Shown in pieces: positions 32,079-43,472 of a DNA stretch of 64,000 bases. The number at the start of each line of letters is the position of its first letter. Within the stretch, counting starts at the first letter, position 1. The notes beneath the pieces are model-generated. The model worked only from the letters and a program-made list of their open reading frames with translations. It was not told where the DNA came from and did no database searches. The position numbers and the translations under genes were made by a program. The stretch is from Rhodocyclales bacterium (GTDB lineage: Bacteria; Pseudomonadota; Gammaproteobacteria; Burkholderiales; Rhodocyclaceae), in contig JACRIX010000021.1 of assembly GCA_016215645.1 (NCBI GenBank), positions 46,027 through 110,026 of the forward strand, in the 5' to 3' direction.

Positions 32079-33557
32079 ATGAGCCGTGAATTGCTACTGT
32101 TGGTTGATGCGCTGGCCCGCGAGAAAAACGTTCCGCGGGACATCGTGTTTGGCGCCCTGGAGATGGCCCTGGCGTCGGCGACGAAGAAGCGCACCAACGA
32201 AGAGGCTGATGTCCGCGTGGATATCGACCGCGATACCGGCGAATACGAGTCCTTCCGGCGCTGGCTGGTGGTGGCCGATGACCAGGTTGAGAACCCCGAG
32301 CAGCAGATGGGCCTGACTGCCGCGCAGCAGCAGCTTCCCGACATTGCACTTGAGGAGTTCGTCGAGGAGGAACTGGAGCCCGTAGATTTCGGGCGCATCG
32401 GTGCGCAGGCGGCCAAGCAGGTCATCCTGCAAAAGATTCGTGACGCGGAACGCGAGCAATTGCTGAATGACTTCCTCGATCGCAAGGAATTCCTCGTCAG
32501 CGGCACCGTCAAACGCATGGAACGCGGCAGCGCGATCATCGAGGCGGGGCGCATCGAGGCCTTGTTGCCGCGCGACCAGATGATTCCGAAAGAAAACCTG
32601 CGCCCCGGCGACCGCGTGCGTGCCTGGCTCATGAAGGTTGACCGCCAGGCGCGGGGTCCGCAACTGATTCTGTCGCGCACCGCACCCGAGTTCATCATGA
32701 AACTCTTCGAACTCGAAGTTCCGGAAATCGAAGACGGACTGCTTGAGATCCGGGCGGCGGCGCGGGATTCCGGAATGCGCGCCAAGATCGCTGTCAAGTC
32801 CAACGATCCGCGTGTCGATCCCATTGGCACCTGCGTCGGCATGCGTGGATCGCGTGTTACGGCCGTGACCAACGAATTGTCCGGCGAGCGGGTCGACATC
32901 ATTCTCTGGTCGGCCGATCCGGCCCAGTTCGTGATCGGCGCACTAGCCCCGGCCGAAGTGCAGAGCATTCTGGTCGACGAAGAAAAGCATGCCATGGATG
33001 TCGTGGTCGACGAAGACAACCTGGCGATCGCCATTGGTCGCGGGGGTCAGAATGTGCGCCTGGCGTCCGAACTGACCGGCTGGACCATCAACCTGATGAC
33101 GGTCGAGGAATCGCAGAAGCGTTCCGAATCCGAGCACAGCGTGATTCGCAGCCTGTTCATGGAAAAGCTCGATGTCGATGAGGAAGTCGCGAATATCCTG
33201 ATCGAGGAAGGCTTCTCCACCATGGAAGAAGTGGCCTACGTTCCGCTGGCCGAGATGCTTGAAATCGAAGCCTTCGACGAAGTCACCGTCAATGAACTGC
33301 GCGACCGTGCCCGCAATGTGCTTTTGACCGAAGCCATTGTCGACGAAGAGCAGATGGATAAAGTTGCCGATGACATGCTGGCCCTGGAAGGCATGGACAA
33401 GCCGCTGGCGGCCAAGTTGGCCAAGAATGGCATTACCGATCGCGATTCGCTGGCCGACCTGGCAACCGATGAACTGGTGGAAATGACCGGTATTGATACC
33501 GAGCGCGCAACGGCGCTGATTACCGTTGCCCGCGCCCATTGGTTCGCGGAAGAGTGA
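32079..33557 (+). CDS. nusA: Transcription termination/antitermination protein NusA
   Basis: [39 protein letters not shown] region [25 protein letters not shown]. Start set at ATG 32079. Confidence 0.96.
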   Translation: MSRELLLLVDALAREKNVPRDIVFGALEMALASATKKRTNEEADVRVDIDRDTGEYESFRRWLVVADDQVENPEQQMGLTAAQQQLPDIALEEFVEEELEPVDFGRIGAQAAKQVILQKIRDAEREQLLNDFLDRKEFLVSGTVKRMERGSAIIEAGRIEALLPRDQMIPKENLRPGDRVRAWLMKVDRQARGPQLILSRTAPEFIMKLFELEVPEIEDGLLEIRAAARDSGMRAKIAVKSNDPRVDPIGTCVGMRGSRVTAVTNELSGERVDIILWSADPAQFVIGALAPAEVQSILVDEEKHAMDVVVDEDNLAIAIGRGGQNVRLASELTGWTINLMTVEESQKRSESEHSVIRSLFMEKLDVDEEVANILIEEGFSTMEEVAYVPLAEMLEIEAFDEVTVNELRDRARNVLLTEAIVDEEQMDKVADDMLALEGMDKPLAAKLAKNGITDRDSLADLATDELVEMTGIDTERATALITVARAHWFAEE

Positions 33558-33567
33558 GAGGTTCGGC

Positions 33568-36300
33568 ATGGCACTGATGACTGTTTCCCAATTCGCCACC
33601 GAGCTGAAAATGCCGGCGCCGGCCTTGCTTGAACAACTGGCGAAAGCGGGTGTCAGCAAGGTGGCATCCAATGACACGCTGTCCGAACAGGACAAGACGC
33701 GCCTCCTGGATTACCTGCGCAAGTCCCACGGCGAAACGGCACCGAAGGCCAAGATTACGCTGACGCGCAAGCAGACCAGCGAGATCCGTGCATCGGATTC
33801 CACCGGCAAGGCGCGTACGATTCAGGTCGAGGTGCGCAAGAAACGCGTCTTCGTCAAGCGCGATGCGGCGGAACTGGCCGCCGAGGCGGCAGCCGAAAGC
33901 GCGCCTGAAGTGGTCGCCGACGTGCTTGCCGAGGTGCCCGCGCCGCAGCAGGAGCCCGCCCCTGCGCCGATCGTCGTTCCGGAGGCCAAGGCCGAGCCGG
34001 TGGCTCCGCCGGTTGACGTTGCGCCAACGCCTGCCCCGATGACGGAGCCCGAGGCGGTTATAACTTCCCTGACTCCGGCGTCACCGCAGGCGGTTCCGGC
34101 GGCTCCTGCCGCGACGACGAAGCTGGTCCTTGACCCGGCGCAGCTTGCCTTGCGTGAGGCCGAGGCCAAGCGGCAGGGCAAACTCTCGGCCATTCAGGCG
34201 GCAGAGTTCAGAGAGAAAGCCGAGCGCGAGGCCCGTGTCCGCGCCGAAGCCGAGGCGCGCCTTGCCGAACAGCAGGCGCAGCTGGCTGCGGCTGAGGCGA
34301 AGAAGGCCAGCGAGGCCGCCGGTGTTTCCGGAACCATCCACAAGCCCGCCTCCAAGCCGGAAGAGAGCAAGGCCAAGACAGCCAAAAAAGATGCCTGGAA
34401 AGAGGATGCCGCGAAGAAGCGCGCCATCAAGACCCGGGGTGATGCCGGTACCTCCGGATGGCGCGGTTCCAAGGGCAGTGGTCGCCACGGTCGTCATGGT
34501 CATGCCGAGGAAACTCAACCGGCGACACCGGTGGAAGCCATTGTGCGCGAAGTGCACGTTCCGGAAACCATTTCGGTTGCCGATCTCGCCCACAAGATGA
34601 CCGTCAAGGCCACCGAAGTTATCAAGACCCTGATGAAGATGGGATCCATGGTCACCATCAACCAGGTGCTCGATCAGGAAACGGCGATGATCCTGGTTGA
34701 GGAAATGGGCCATAAGGCCTTTGCCGCCAAGCTCGACGATCCGGACGCCTTCCTGGCTGATGAAGTGGTGCACAAGGATGTGGAGCTGTTGCCGCGTGCC
34801 CCGGTGGTCACGGTCATGGGCCACGTCGACCACGGCAAGACCTCCTTGCTCGACTACATCCGCAAGAGCCGTGTTGCCCATGGCGAAGCGGGCGGCATTA
34901 CCCAGCATATCGGCGCGTATCACGTCGAAACACCTCGCGGCATGATTACCTTCCTTGACACTCCGGGTCACGAGGCCTTCACGGCGATGCGCGCGCGCGG
35001 TGCCAAGGCGACGGACATCGTGATTCTTGTCGTGGCCGCCGATGACGGCGTGATGCCGCAGACGCGCGAGGCGATCCATCATGCCAAGGCGGCAAACGTT
35101 CCGCTGGTCGTGGCCGTCACCAAGATCGACAAGCCGGAAGCCAATCTGGAGCGCGTGAAGCAGGAACTGGTCGCCGAAGGTGTCGTGCCCGAGGAATACG
35201 GTGGCGATTCGCCGTTCGTGGGTGTGTCGGCCAAGAGTGGCCAGGGCATCGATGAACTGCTTGAACAGGTGCTGTTGCAAGCAGAGGTGCTGGAACTTAC
35301 GGCACCAGCCGATGCGCCGGCCAAGGGACTGGTGATCGAAGCGCGTCTGGACAAGGGACGCGGGCCTGTAGCGACGATTCTCGTGCTTTCCGGGACCATG
35401 AAGCGCGGCGACGTGCTGCTGGCCGGTGCCGTGTTCGGCAGGGTGCGCGCCATGATCGACGAAAACGGCGCGGCGATCGATTCCGCTGGTCCGTCGATTC
35501 CGGTCGAGATCCAGGGCCTCACCGACGTCCCCGCTGCGGGCGACGAGGCGATGGTCATTCTGGATGAACGCAAGGCGCGCGAAATTGCACTCTTCCGTCA
35601 GGGCAAGTTCCGCGACGTCAAGTTGGCCAAGCAACAGGCGGCAAAGCTCGAGAACATGTTCGAGCAGATGGCCGAAGGCGAAGTCAGAACGCTGCCGCTG
35701 GTCATCAAGGCCGACGTGCAAGGCTCGCAGGAAGCCCTGGTGCAGTCGCTCAACAAGCTGTCCACGGCGGAAGTCAAGGTCAATGTGGTTCATGCGGCGG
35801 TCGGTGGCATCAGCGAGTCCGATATCAACCTGGCGGCGGCATCCAAGGCGGTGGTCATCGGCTTCAACACTCGCGCCGACGTCGGTGCCCGCAAGGCGGC
35901 GGAAAGCCTGGGCGTCGATATCCGCTACTACAACATCATTTACGCCGTGGTCGATGAGGTCAAGGCGGCGCTGTCGGGCATGCTGGCGCCGGAAAAGCGC
36001 GAGGTCATCATCGGTATGGTGGATATCCGCCAGGTGTTCCGTATTTCCAGGGTGGGTTCCGTCGCCGGCTGCATGGTTTTGTCGGGCATCGTGCGGCGCA
36101 ATGCGGCCGTTCGCGTATTGCGTGCCAATACGGTGATCCATACCGGTGAGCTGGATTCGCTGAAGCGCTTCAAGGACGATGTCCGCGAAGTCAAGGAAGG
36201 CTTCGAATGCGGCCTTAGCCTGAAGAATTTCAACGACATCAATGAAGGCGACCAACTCGAGATCTTCGAGATCCAGGAAATCGCCCGCACGCTGAACTGA
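33568..36300 (+). CDS. infB: Translation initiation factor IF-2
   Basis: [60 protein letters not shown]. Confidence 0.97.
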   Translation: MALMTVSQFATELKMPAPALLEQLAKAGVSKVASNDTLSEQDKTRLLDYLRKSHGETAPKAKITLTRKQTSEIRASDSTGKARTIQVEVRKKRVFVKRDAAELAAEAAAESAPEVVADVLAEVPAPQQEPAPAPIVVPEAKAEPVAPPVDVAPTPAPMTEPEAVITSLTPASPQAVPAAPAATTKLVLDPAQLALREAEAKRQGKLSAIQAAEFREKAEREARVRAEAEARLAEQQAQLAAAEAKKASEAAGVSGTIHKPASKPEESKAKTAKKDAWKEDAAKKRAIKTRGDAGTSGWRGSKGSGRHGRHGHAEETQPATPVEAIVREVHVPETISVADLAHKMTVKATEVIKTLMKMGSMVTINQVLDQETAMILVEEMGHKAFAAKLDDPDAFLADEVVHKDVELLPRAPVVTVMGHVDHGKTSLLDYIRKSRVAHGEAGGITQHIGAYHVETPRGMITFLDTPGHEAFTAMRARGAKATDIVILVVAADDGVMPQTREAIHHAKAANVPLVVAVTKIDKPEANLERVKQELVAEGVVPEEYGGDSPFVGVSAKSGQGIDELLEQVLLQAEVLELTAPADAPAKGLVIEARLDKGRGPVATILVLSGTMKRGDVLLAGAVFGRVRAMIDENGAAIDSAGPSIPVEIQGLTDVPAAGDEAMVILDERKAREIALFRQGKFRDVKLAKQQAAKLENMFEQMAEGEVRTLPLVIKADVQGSQEALVQSLNKLSTAEVKVNVVHAAVGGISESDINLAAASKAVVIGFNTRADVGARKAAESLGVDIRYYNIIYAVVDEVKAALSGMLAPEKREVIIGMVDIRQVFRISRVGSVAGCMVLSGIVRRNAAVRVLRANTVIHTGELDSLKRFKDDVREVKEGFECGLSLKNFNDINEGDQLEIFEIQEIARTLN

Positions 36301-36310
36301 GCGTATTGCC

Positions 36311-36712
36311 ATGGTGACCAAGCGCAATGCCGGTCACGGCTTTTCACGTTCCGATCGTGTTTCGGAACAGATTCGCCGCGAGTTGGCGGACCTGTTGCGC
36401 TTCCACCTGAAAGACCAGCGCATTGCCGCCAAAATGAGCCTGGTCACGGTTGCCGCTGTCGAGGTCACCCCCGACTACACGCACGCAAAGGTCTTCTATA
36501 CCTCGCTGGCCGATCCTGCGCTGAATGATGCGATCTCCGAAGGACTGGCGCATTCGGCAAGCTATTTGCGACGCGAACTGGGCAAGCGGGTGCGGATCCA
36601 CCATGTGCCGGAACTGCATTTCGTCTTCGATCCCTCCGTGCAGGAGGGCGCGCGTCTGTCGCAACTGATCGACGAGGCTGTCGAATCCGATCAGAAGTAC
36701 CGCGACGAGTGA
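36311..36712 (+). CDS. rbfA: 30S ribosome-binding factor RbfA
   Basis: RSDRVSEQIRRELADLLRF; TPDYTHAKVFYTSL; HVPELHFVFDPSVQEG. Confidence 0.95.
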   Translation: MVTKRNAGHGFSRSDRVSEQIRRELADLLRFHLKDQRIAAKMSLVTVAAVEVTPDYTHAKVFYTSLADPALNDAISEGLAHSASYLRRELGKRVRIHHVPELHFVFDPSVQEGARLSQLIDEAVESDQKYRDE

Positions 36713-37638
36713 GCCGAAACCAACAGGCGGTTGCGCGACCGCCGCGCCGCCGCCTTGACGGTGTGTTACTGCTCGACAAGGCCATCGGGATTTCCTCAAA
36801 TCATGCGCTGCAGGCCGCGCGCCGCTTGTTTCGCGCCGAGAAGGCGGGGCATACCGGAACGCTCGATCCTCTGGCCACCGGGCTGTTGCCGCTGTGTTTT
36901 GGCGAGGCAACCAAGTTTGCGGGCGAACTATTGGATGCCGACAAGGCCTATCTCGCGACCGTACAACTTGGGATAACCACGGACACCGCCGATGCTGAGG
37001 GGCGGGTGCTGGAGACCCGACCCGTAGCGGTTTCGCTTGAGCAGCTTCGCAGTGCGCTGAACGCATTTCTTGGTGAGATCGATCAAGTTCCGCCGATGTA
37101 TTCGGCGCTCAAGCGTGACGGAAAGCCACTTTACGAGTATGCGCGGGCGGGCATCGACGTTGAACGCAAAGCCCGACGTGTGGCTATCCATAGTCTGGAA
37201 TTGATGGATCCCGGGCACGCCTTGGCTAATGACCAATTCTCGTTCCTGGTGCGGTGTAGCAAGGGAACCTATGTACGCACGCTTGCCGCAGACGTAGGCG
37301 AGCGCCTGGGCTGCGGGGCGCATCTTGTTGCGCTGCGTCGCACCGCAATCGGGCCCCTCGCATTGCATCAGGCGCATACCCTTGCGGCGTTGGAGGCGCT
37401 GGACGCTGAGGCAAGGGATCAAGTGCTGTTGCCCGTCGATTTTCTGCTGGCCGATCTGGTAGCGGCGAAGCTTGACGCCAGGGCCGCCGCGCGTTTGTCG
37501 AACGGGCAAACCATCGAGTGGAGCGGGGTGGCAGAGCAGCGTGTCAGAGCCTACGACGACGAGGGCCGGTTTCTCGGACTTTGTCGGCAACTAGAGGGTG
37601 ATCGTCTGAAACCGGTGAGGCTGGTCGCAGGCGGATAA
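36709..37638 (+). CDS. truB: tRNA pseudouridine(55) synthase TruB
   Basis: LDGVLLLDKAIGISSNHALQAARRLF; AGHTGTLDPLATGLLPLCFGEATKFA. GTG start. Confidence 0.95.
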   Translation: MSRNQQAVARPPRRRLDGVLLLDKAIGISSNHALQAARRLFRAEKAGHTGTLDPLATGLLPLCFGEATKFAGELLDADKAYLATVQLGITTDTADAEGRVLETRPVAVSLEQLRSALNAFLGEIDQVPPMYSALKRDGKPLYEYARAGIDVERKARRVAIHSLELMDPGHALANDQFSFLVRCSKGTYVRTLAADVGERLGCGAHLVALRRTAIGPLALHQAHTLAALEALDAEARDQVLLPVDFLLADLVAAKLDARAAARLSNGQTIEWSGVAEQRVRAYDDEGRFLGLCRQLEGDRLKPVRLVAGG

Positions 37639-37654
37639 ACGAATGCCTTGGGAC

Positions 37655-37684
37655 TTGATCAACCGGTGATCAAAAGGCTATAAT
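37655..37684 (+). promoter_or_regulatory. rpsO promoter with an inverted repeat over the -35
   Basis: TTGATC - 18 bp - TATAAT (37679-37684); perfect 7-bp dyad TTGATCA-accgg-TGATCAA at 37655-37673. Confidence 0.6.
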
Positions 37685-37732
37685 TCTCAGTTCTCCAAGA
37701 GACTAATACAACAGGATTTCAAGGAAACCACA

Positions 37733-38002
37733 ATGGCAATTTCCACTAACGACAAGGCCGGCATCGTCACCAGTTATCAGCGTGCTCAGGGCGATACCGG
37801 CTCCCCGGAAGTTCAGGTGGCGCTTTTGACGGCGCGCATCAATGACCTTACCGGTCACTTCAAGGCACACACCAAGGATCACCATTCCCGGCGTGGCCTG
37901 CTCAAGATGGTCAGCCAACGTCGCAAGATGCTGGATTACCTGAAGCGCAAGAATGTCGACAGCTATCGTTCGCTGATCGAACGTCTCGGTCTGCGCAAGT
38001 AA
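37733..38002 (+). CDS. rpsO: 30S ribosomal protein S15
   Basis: [51 protein letters not shown]. Confidence 0.97.
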   Translation: MAISTNDKAGIVTSYQRAQGDTGSPEVQVALLTARINDLTGHFKAHTKDHHSRRGLLKMVSQRRKMLDYLKRKNVDSYRSLIERLGLRK

Positions 38003-38081
38003 TACGTCCAAACAAGCGCCGGTACGGGTTATCCCATCGCGCGATGCGCTCTGCGCCAGATACAGCGCAGGCTTGCTGAAC

Positions 38082-38124
38082 AAGCCGATACAGCCGTGAT
38101 GGCTGTATCGGCTTTTATTTTTTG
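38082..38124 (+). terminator. Strong hairpin plus U-rich tract between rpsO and pnp
   Basis: Perfect 14-bp stem aagccgatacagcc-gtgat-ggctgtatcggctt followed by ttattttttg. Confidence 0.8.
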
Positions 38125-38139
38125 TCGAAAGGAATTGTC

Positions 38140-40248
38140 GTGTTGAATCCGATCAAGAAGAGCTTTGCCTACGGTGCACACACCGTAACTCTGGAAACCG
38201 CTGAGATTGCCCGCCAGGCCGGCGGCGCTGTGATGGTGACGATGGAAGACACCGTGGTGCTGGCGACGGTTGTCGGCGCGAAGAACGCCAAGCCCGGGCA
38301 GGACTTCTTCCCGCTGACGGTCGATTACCAGGAACGGACTTACGCAGCCGGTCGTATTCCTGGTGGTTTCTTCAAACGTGAAGGCCGTCCGTCGGAAAAG
38401 GAAATTCTCACCTCCCGTCTGATCGATCGCCCGCTTCGCCCCCTGTTCCCGGATGCCTTCTACAACGAAGTCCAGGTCGTTTGTACCGTGATGTCCTGCA
38501 ATCCGGAAATTGATCCAGACATTCCCGCACTGCTCGGCGCCTCCGCAGCGATGGCCATCTCCGGTATTCCCTTCGCTGGCCCGATCGGCGCCGCCCGTGT
38601 CGGCTATATCAACGGCCAGTATGTACTGTGCCCGACCAAAACGCAGTTGCAGAGCACCCAGCTTGATCTGGTGGTTGCCGGAACGGAAGGCGCCGTGCTG
38701 ATGGTTGAATCCGAAGCCCAGCGCCTGTCGGAAGAAATCATGCTGGGCGCCGTGGTATTTGGTCACGACCAGATGCAAGTCGCGATCAAGGCGATCAACG
38801 AATTAGTCGAGGCCGCCGGCAAGCCCGAGTGGGATTGGCAGGCACCGGCCAAGAACGAGCCGCTGATCGCTCGTGTGGCTGAACTTGCCGAAGCCGAGCT
38901 GCGTGAGGCCTATCGCATTACCAGCAAACAGGCCCGCACCCAGAAGACCCGCGAGATCACTGCCAAGACCATTGCCGCCCTGACACAAGGCGTCGACAAT
39001 CCGCCTGACTCGAATCTGGTGGGCAATACCGTGTTTGAACTCGAAGCCAAGATCGTGCGCAGCCAGATCCTCAATGGCGAGCCACGTATCGATGGGCGCG
39101 ATACGCGCACGGTGCGTCCGATCATGGTGCGCAATGGTGTCCTGCCGCGCACCCACGGCTCGGCGCTATTTACCCGTGGCGAGACGCAAGCGCTGGTGGT
39201 TGCCACGCTGGGTACCGGTCGCGACGAGCAGATCATCGATGCCCTCCAGGGCGAGTACCGTGACCGCTTCATGCTCCATTACAACATGCCTCCCTATGCG
39301 ACCGGTGAAACCGGCCGTGTCGGTACGCCGAAGCGCCGCGAGATCGGCCACGGCCGCCTCGCCAAGCGCGCGCTGCTGGCTGTGCTGCCTTCGCCGGAAG
39401 AGTTCGGTTACTCGATGCGCGTGGTGTCGGAGATCACCGAGTCGAATGGCTCGTCGTCGATGGCCTCGGTCTGCGGCGGGTCGCTGGCGCTCATGGATGC
39501 CGGCGTACCGCTCAAAGCACCGGTAGCCGGCATCGCCATGGGGCTGATCAAGGATGGCGGCCGTTTCGCCGTGCTGACCGATATTCTGGGTGACGAAGAT
39601 CATCTCGGCGACATGGACTTCAAGGTGGCCGGTACCGAGGACGGTATCACTGCGCTGCAAATGGACATCAAGATCCAGGGTATCACCAAGGAAATCATGC
39701 AGGTCGCATTGGCGCAGGCCAAGGAAGCCCGTCTGCACATCCTGGAAAAGATGATGTCGTCGATGTCCGGCCCGCGCCAGGAAGTTTCGACCTTCGCGCC
39801 CCGCATGATCCACATGAAGATCAATCCGGAAAAAATTCGCGACGTGATCGGCAAGGGCGGCGCGGTTATTCGCGCGCTGACCGAGGAAACGGGTTGCGTG
39901 ATTGATATCGAGGACGATGGTTCCATCACGATCTCGTCGGTGAATGCTGATGCCGCCCAGGTGGCAAAGAAGCGCATCGAAGACATCACTGCCGAAGTCG
40001 AAGTGGGAAAAATCTACGAAGGCACCGTACTGCGTCTGCTGGATTTCGGTGCCATCGTCAGCCTGCTGCCCGGCAAAGACGGCCTGCTGCACATTTCGCA
40101 GATCGCCACCGAGCGTGTCAACGCCGTATCCGACTACCTTAAAGAAGGTCAGCTGGTCAAAGTAAAAGTCATCGAGACCGACGACAAGGGGCGTGTGCGT
40201 TTGTCGATGAAGGCGATTGCTGCCGACGCGGCAACTCCGGCTCAGTAA
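38140..40248 (+). CDS. pnp: Polyribonucleotide nucleotidyltransferase
   Basis: [34 protein letters not shown]1 region [20 protein letters not shown] and [14 protein letters not shown] 38140 preferred (AAAGGA at 38128); the track uses TTG 38122. Confidence 0.96.
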   Translation: MLNPIKKSFAYGAHTVTLETAEIARQAGGAVMVTMEDTVVLATVVGAKNAKPGQDFFPLTVDYQERTYAAGRIPGGFFKREGRPSEKEILTSRLIDRPLRPLFPDAFYNEVQVVCTVMSCNPEIDPDIPALLGASAAMAISGIPFAGPIGAARVGYINGQYVLCPTKTQLQSTQLDLVVAGTEGAVLMVESEAQRLSEEIMLGAVVFGHDQMQVAIKAINELVEAAGKPEWDWQAPAKNEPLIARVAELAEAELREAYRITSKQARTQKTREITAKTIAALTQGVDNPPDSNLVGNTVFELEAKIVRSQILNGEPRIDGRDTRTVRPIMVRNGVLPRTHGSALFTRGETQALVVATLGTGRDEQIIDALQGEYRDRFMLHYNMPPYATGETGRVGTPKRREIGHGRLAKRALLAVLPSPEEFGYSMRVVSEITESNGSSSMASVCGGSLALMDAGVPLKAPVAGIAMGLIKDGGRFAVLTDILGDEDHLGDMDFKVAGTEDGITALQMDIKIQGITKEIMQVALAQAKEARLHILEKMMSSMSGPRQEVSTFAPRMIHMKINPEKIRDVIGKGGAVIRALTEETGCVIDIEDDGSITISSVNADAAQVAKKRIEDITAEVEVGKIYEGTVLRLLDFGAIVSLLPGKDGLLHISQIATERVNAVSDYLKEGQLVKVKVIETDDKGRVRLSMKAIAADAATPAQ

Positions 40249-40264
40249 GTCATCGGCAAAAGGT

Positions 40265-40292
40265 AAAAAAGGACGCTGCGGCGTCCTTTTTT
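40265..40292. terminator. Bidirectional Rho-independent terminator between convergent pnp and dksA
   Basis: aaaaaaggacgc-tgcg-gcgtcctttttt, perfect stem with A/T tracts. Confidence 0.9.
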
Positions 40293-40333
40293 ATTGGCCA
40301 TTTTTATGGCCGCAGAGAGCGCTTGTCTGACGT

Positions 40334-40762
40334 CTATTTGCCGACTTGCTTTTCCCGGTGTTCCTCAAGCGTTTTGCAGTCGATACACAGCGTTGCCGTC
40401 GGGCGGGCTTCGAGTCGCTTCAGTCCGATCTCCACCCCACATGAGTCGCAGTAGCCATACTCGCCACTCTCGATACGGGCAATCGACTCGTCGATTTTCT
40501 TGATCAGTTTGCGTTCGCGATCACGGTTGCGCAATTCCAGAGCAATATCCGATTCCTGACTGGCCCGGTCATTGGGATCGGCAAAGACAGTGGCCTCGTC
40601 CTGCATGGTGTGCACGGTGCGCTCGATATCTTCGCTGAGTTCATCCTTCAACGAGGCAAGAATGTCGCGAAAATGAGCGAGTTGCTTCGCGTTCATGTAT
40701 TCCTCACCCTTCTTTGCGTGGTAGGGAGGGAACTGTTTCTTATGTAGCAGATCTTCGGCCAT
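40334..40762 (-). CDS. dksA: RNA polymerase-binding transcription factor DksA
   Basis: KKGEEYMNAKQLAHFRDIL; ELRNRDRERKLIKKIDESIARIESGEYGYCDSCGVEIGLKRLEARPTATLCIDCK. The 449-aa listed ORF is over-extended. Confidence 0.95.
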   Translation of the reverse strand: MAEDLLHKKQFPPYHAKKGEEYMNAKQLAHFRDILASLKDELSEDIERTVHTMQDEATVFADPNDRASQESDIALELRNRDRERKLIKKIDESIARIESGEYGYCDSCGVEIGLKRLEARPTATLCIDCKTLEEHREKQVGK

Positions 40763-40909
40763 TGCGGGTTGCCCGTGACTTCTGAGAACCGGCTTTATAA
40801 ACGAAACGGGGGCTAATCGCAAGTCGTGTGGCGGCAGTAGCGGCTCGGTGCCATAACGCTGGAATTCGGTTTGACCAGGCTCCCGTGCATTCGGTAGAAT
40901 CACCTTGTT

Positions 40910-40986
40910 CGGGGTGTGGCGCAGCCCGGTAGCGCGCTTGCTTTGGGAGCAAGATGTCGAGAGTTCGAATCCCTCCACCCCGACCA
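40910..40986 (+). tRNA. tRNA-Pro (anticodon UGG), CCA encoded
   Basis: Acceptor CGGGGTG/CACCCCG; anticodon arm CTTGC-TTTGGGA-GCAAG; T-arm GAGAG-TTCGAAT-CCCTC; 3' ACCA. Confidence 0.95.
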
Positions 40987-41128
40987 CCTTCTTCTGGAAG
41001 CAACCATGGCGAACCGGCTGTGCAGTGGCAATACGCATGTTTGCGGAGACTGCCCTGTAACGACAGCGTGCCATGGCTTTCCCACGATCAGTCGCAACCA
41101 CAGAGGGTTGTCGTAAGCGTTGTCCAGC

Positions 41129-42229
41129 ATGATTGAGTCTTTTTCCTCCTATCAGGTTCTTGCCCTGATACTGGCGCCGCTGGTGGCCGCTGGCCTGATA
41201 CGCGTGTTGATGATTTTTGCCCCCGCATGGGGTCTGATCGACCATCCCGGGCATCGCAAGGTGCACCTGCATCCCACGCCCCTGGTCGGCGGGCTCGGCA
41301 TGCTGCTGACCCTGATACTGTTGCAGATCCTCACCGGACGCTTGCCGTTCGAGAGTTTGAGTCTGCTCGTTGCCCTGGCGATCATCACCGGCATTGGTGT
41401 GGCGGATGATGCCCATGAACTCAGCCACCGCGCAAAGTTTGTCGCCCAGGCCTTGGGGGCCGGCGTGATTGTTTCCGGAACATCGGTGTGGGTCACCGGG
41501 CTGGGTGATCTGCTGGGCATTGGAAACATCGAACTGGGCAAATGGGCGATTCTGGTCACCATCATTTCGGTGGTTGGCGTCATGAATGCAATCAACATGA
41601 TCGACGGACTGGACGGACTTGCGGCAAGTGTTTCGCTGATGCCGGTACTGGTGCTGGCCGCCCTTGCCTACCATGCCGGCCAAGCGGGTCCGGCCTTTGA
41701 GCTGGCCTTGCTTGCTGCGGTGATTTTTGGCTTTCTACTTATGAATTTGCGCTTGCCGGGACGCCCCCGCGCCTTGGTGTTCATGGGTGATACGGGGGGC
41801 ATGATCATTGGCATGTTGATCGCCTGGTACTCCATCAAGCTCGGGGGCTCATCCAATGCGGCAGTTGCGCCGATCACCGCCGTCTGGATTCTTGCCATGC
41901 CATTGCTCGACATGGGAAGCGTCATGTTGGTTCGCCTGATGCAGCGCAAGAGTCCTTTCCATGCCGACCAGCAGCACATGCACCATGTATTGCTTCATGC
42001 CGGGTATTCCGTCAATCAGGTTGTCGGAATCATGTCCGCGCTGTCTTTGTGCCTCGGAGCGACAGGCATTTTTGCCGATCGCCATGGAGTGCCCCAGGCC
42101 CTGATGTTCCTTGCCTTCCTCCTGCTATGGGCGGCTTATGTCGTGGCGCTGAAACATCCGGCTGTGATCCAATCCATAGCACGGCGAGTCCTGTCCCCCT
42201 ATACCCAAAGCGCTGGCTCAACGCGGTGA
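41129..42229 (+). CDS. MraY/WecA-like undecaprenyl-phosphate GlcNAc-1-phosphate transferase
   Basis: GLIDHPGHRKVHLHPTPLVGGLGM; INMIDGLDGLAASVSL; FMGDTGGMIIGMLIAW; multi-TM. Confidence 0.88.
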   Translation: MIESFSSYQVLALILAPLVAAGLIRVLMIFAPAWGLIDHPGHRKVHLHPTPLVGGLGMLLTLILLQILTGRLPFESLSLLVALAIITGIGVADDAHELSHRAKFVAQALGAGVIVSGTSVWVTGLGDLLGIGNIELGKWAILVTIISVVGVMNAINMIDGLDGLAASVSLMPVLVLAALAYHAGQAGPAFELALLAAVIFGFLLMNLRLPGRPRALVFMGDTGGMIIGMLIAWYSIKLGGSSNAAVAPITAVWILAMPLLDMGSVMLVRLMQRKSPFHADQQHMHHVLLHAGYSVNQVVGIMSALSLCLGATGIFADRHGVPQALMFLAFLLLWAAYVVALKHPAVIQSIARRVLSPYTQSAGSTR

Positions 42230-43434
42230 TGTTGCGCTGCCTGGCCATCGTCCTTGCCTTGTTTTTGGCGGTACTCCCGGCAAACGCTGCAACACCGGTT
42301 GAGCAGAAGAAGGCCGCCAAATCCAAAGCAGCTGCGAAAGCCAAGTCGGCTGCAAGGCTCAAGGCGGCAACCAAAGCAAAAGCCGGCAGCAAGGCTGTGC
42401 CCAAATCAGTGATGGCACCGGCAATGCCCGTAACTCTTGCACGCTTGGGCAGGTTGCACACCGAGAATGAGCTCCAAAAAGCGGTCGCTGCGGCACGCAC
42501 CGCGCTGGCAAAAGATCCTGCAAACCTTGAGGCCAAGGAAGTTCTTGCTCGCGCAGCAATACTCACCAGTGACTGGTTGCTTGCAGCCGAGGCGATCGGC
42601 AGCACCGCCAAGGCCGAGCGCCTGGGGGCCTCCTTGAAGCGCGATTTTTCTGATACTGGCGGGCGGGTGCGAATTCTTGCTCAGCAGGGTGATCCAAAAG
42701 CCAGGCAGGCCTTGGGGGTCTTTTACGGTCGAGGTGTCGTTCTGGCACCTGATATCGAAAAGTCGTGCGCCGAATTCAAGACGGGAGCCGATCGATTGCC
42801 TGGCGCCGGGTGGCACTGGGCGCAGTGTCTGCTTGACGCGTCACCCGAGGAAGCCTGGGCGCAGATGGAACGGGCCGCACTTGGCGGACACGCGGCGGCA
42901 CAGGAATGGATCGGGCGTCGTTGCCTTGGTGAATTCGGTGCTACAGGCAAGGACTTTGCCTGTGCTCGCGAATGGTTGAGCCAGTCCGCCAGCCAGGGCC
43001 GGCCTCGGGCGCAGACCTTGTTGGCTTATTTGGTGGTCAGTGGGCAGGGCGGGGTGGTCGATGCGTCCCGAGGCTTGCGCTTGTATCAACTGGCAGCAGA
43101 AAATGGCGACCCCGACGCACAAAACAACCTCGGGGAAATCTACGAGTCCGGACGAGGGGTCGAAAAAAATCCTGCGGTAGCATTGCAATGGTACGAGCGT
43201 GGGGCCGAGAGCGGGCTTGGGTCCGCCCAGTTCAATGCCGGCAGGATGTGGGCCATCGGCGTTTCGGGCAAGAGCGATCCCGCGAAGGCGCGCGCGTGGC
43301 TGGCGCAGGCCGAGAAGAAGGGCATCACCCAGGCGCGACAGGTTCTCGATTGGCTGGACCAGCAGACGGTCACGGTCCCAGTTCCCGCAAGCAAAACCGG
43401 CATGGCGGAGCTCAACGAATCGAAGCCGAGGTGA
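42229..43434 (+). CDS. SEL1-like repeat (tetratricopeptide) secreted protein
   Basis: Signal peptide MLRCLAIVLALFLAVLPANAA; repeats LYQLAAENGDPDAQNNLGEIYESGRGVEKNPAVALQWYERGAESGLGSAQFNAG. Confidence 0.82.
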   Translation: MLRCLAIVLALFLAVLPANAATPVEQKKAAKSKAAAKAKSAARLKAATKAKAGSKAVPKSVMAPAMPVTLARLGRLHTENELQKAVAAARTALAKDPANLEAKEVLARAAILTSDWLLAAEAIGSTAKAERLGASLKRDFSDTGGRVRILAQQGDPKARQALGVFYGRGVVLAPDIEKSCAEFKTGADRLPGAGWHWAQCLLDASPEEAWAQMERAALGGHAAAQEWIGRRCLGEFGATGKDFACAREWLSQSASQGRPRAQTLLAYLVVSGQGGVVDASRGLRLYQLAAENGDPDAQNNLGEIYESGRGVEKNPAVALQWYERGAESGLGSAQFNAGRMWAIGVSGKSDPAKARAWLAQAEKKGITQARQVLDWLDQQTVTVPVPASKTGMAELNESKPR

Positions 43435-43472
43435 GGGGCGTATAATCTGTCGTCTTTCACGGCAGGGCACGG

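Noticed and set aside
34081-36327. 748-aa minus-strand ORF opposite infB
   Set aside because: Shadow ORF of high-GC coding sequence; His/Arg/Asp-rich composition with no recognisable domain, and infB is certain on the other strand.
40916-41116. 66-aa plus ORF (MAQPGSALALGARCREFESLHPD)
   Set aside because: Translation of the tRNA-Pro gene, a frequent spurious ORF.
40763-41683. N-terminal extension of the 449-aa ORF containing DksA
   Set aside because: Runs through a tRNA gene and the opposing WecA-like gene; DksA homology starts at about 40762.
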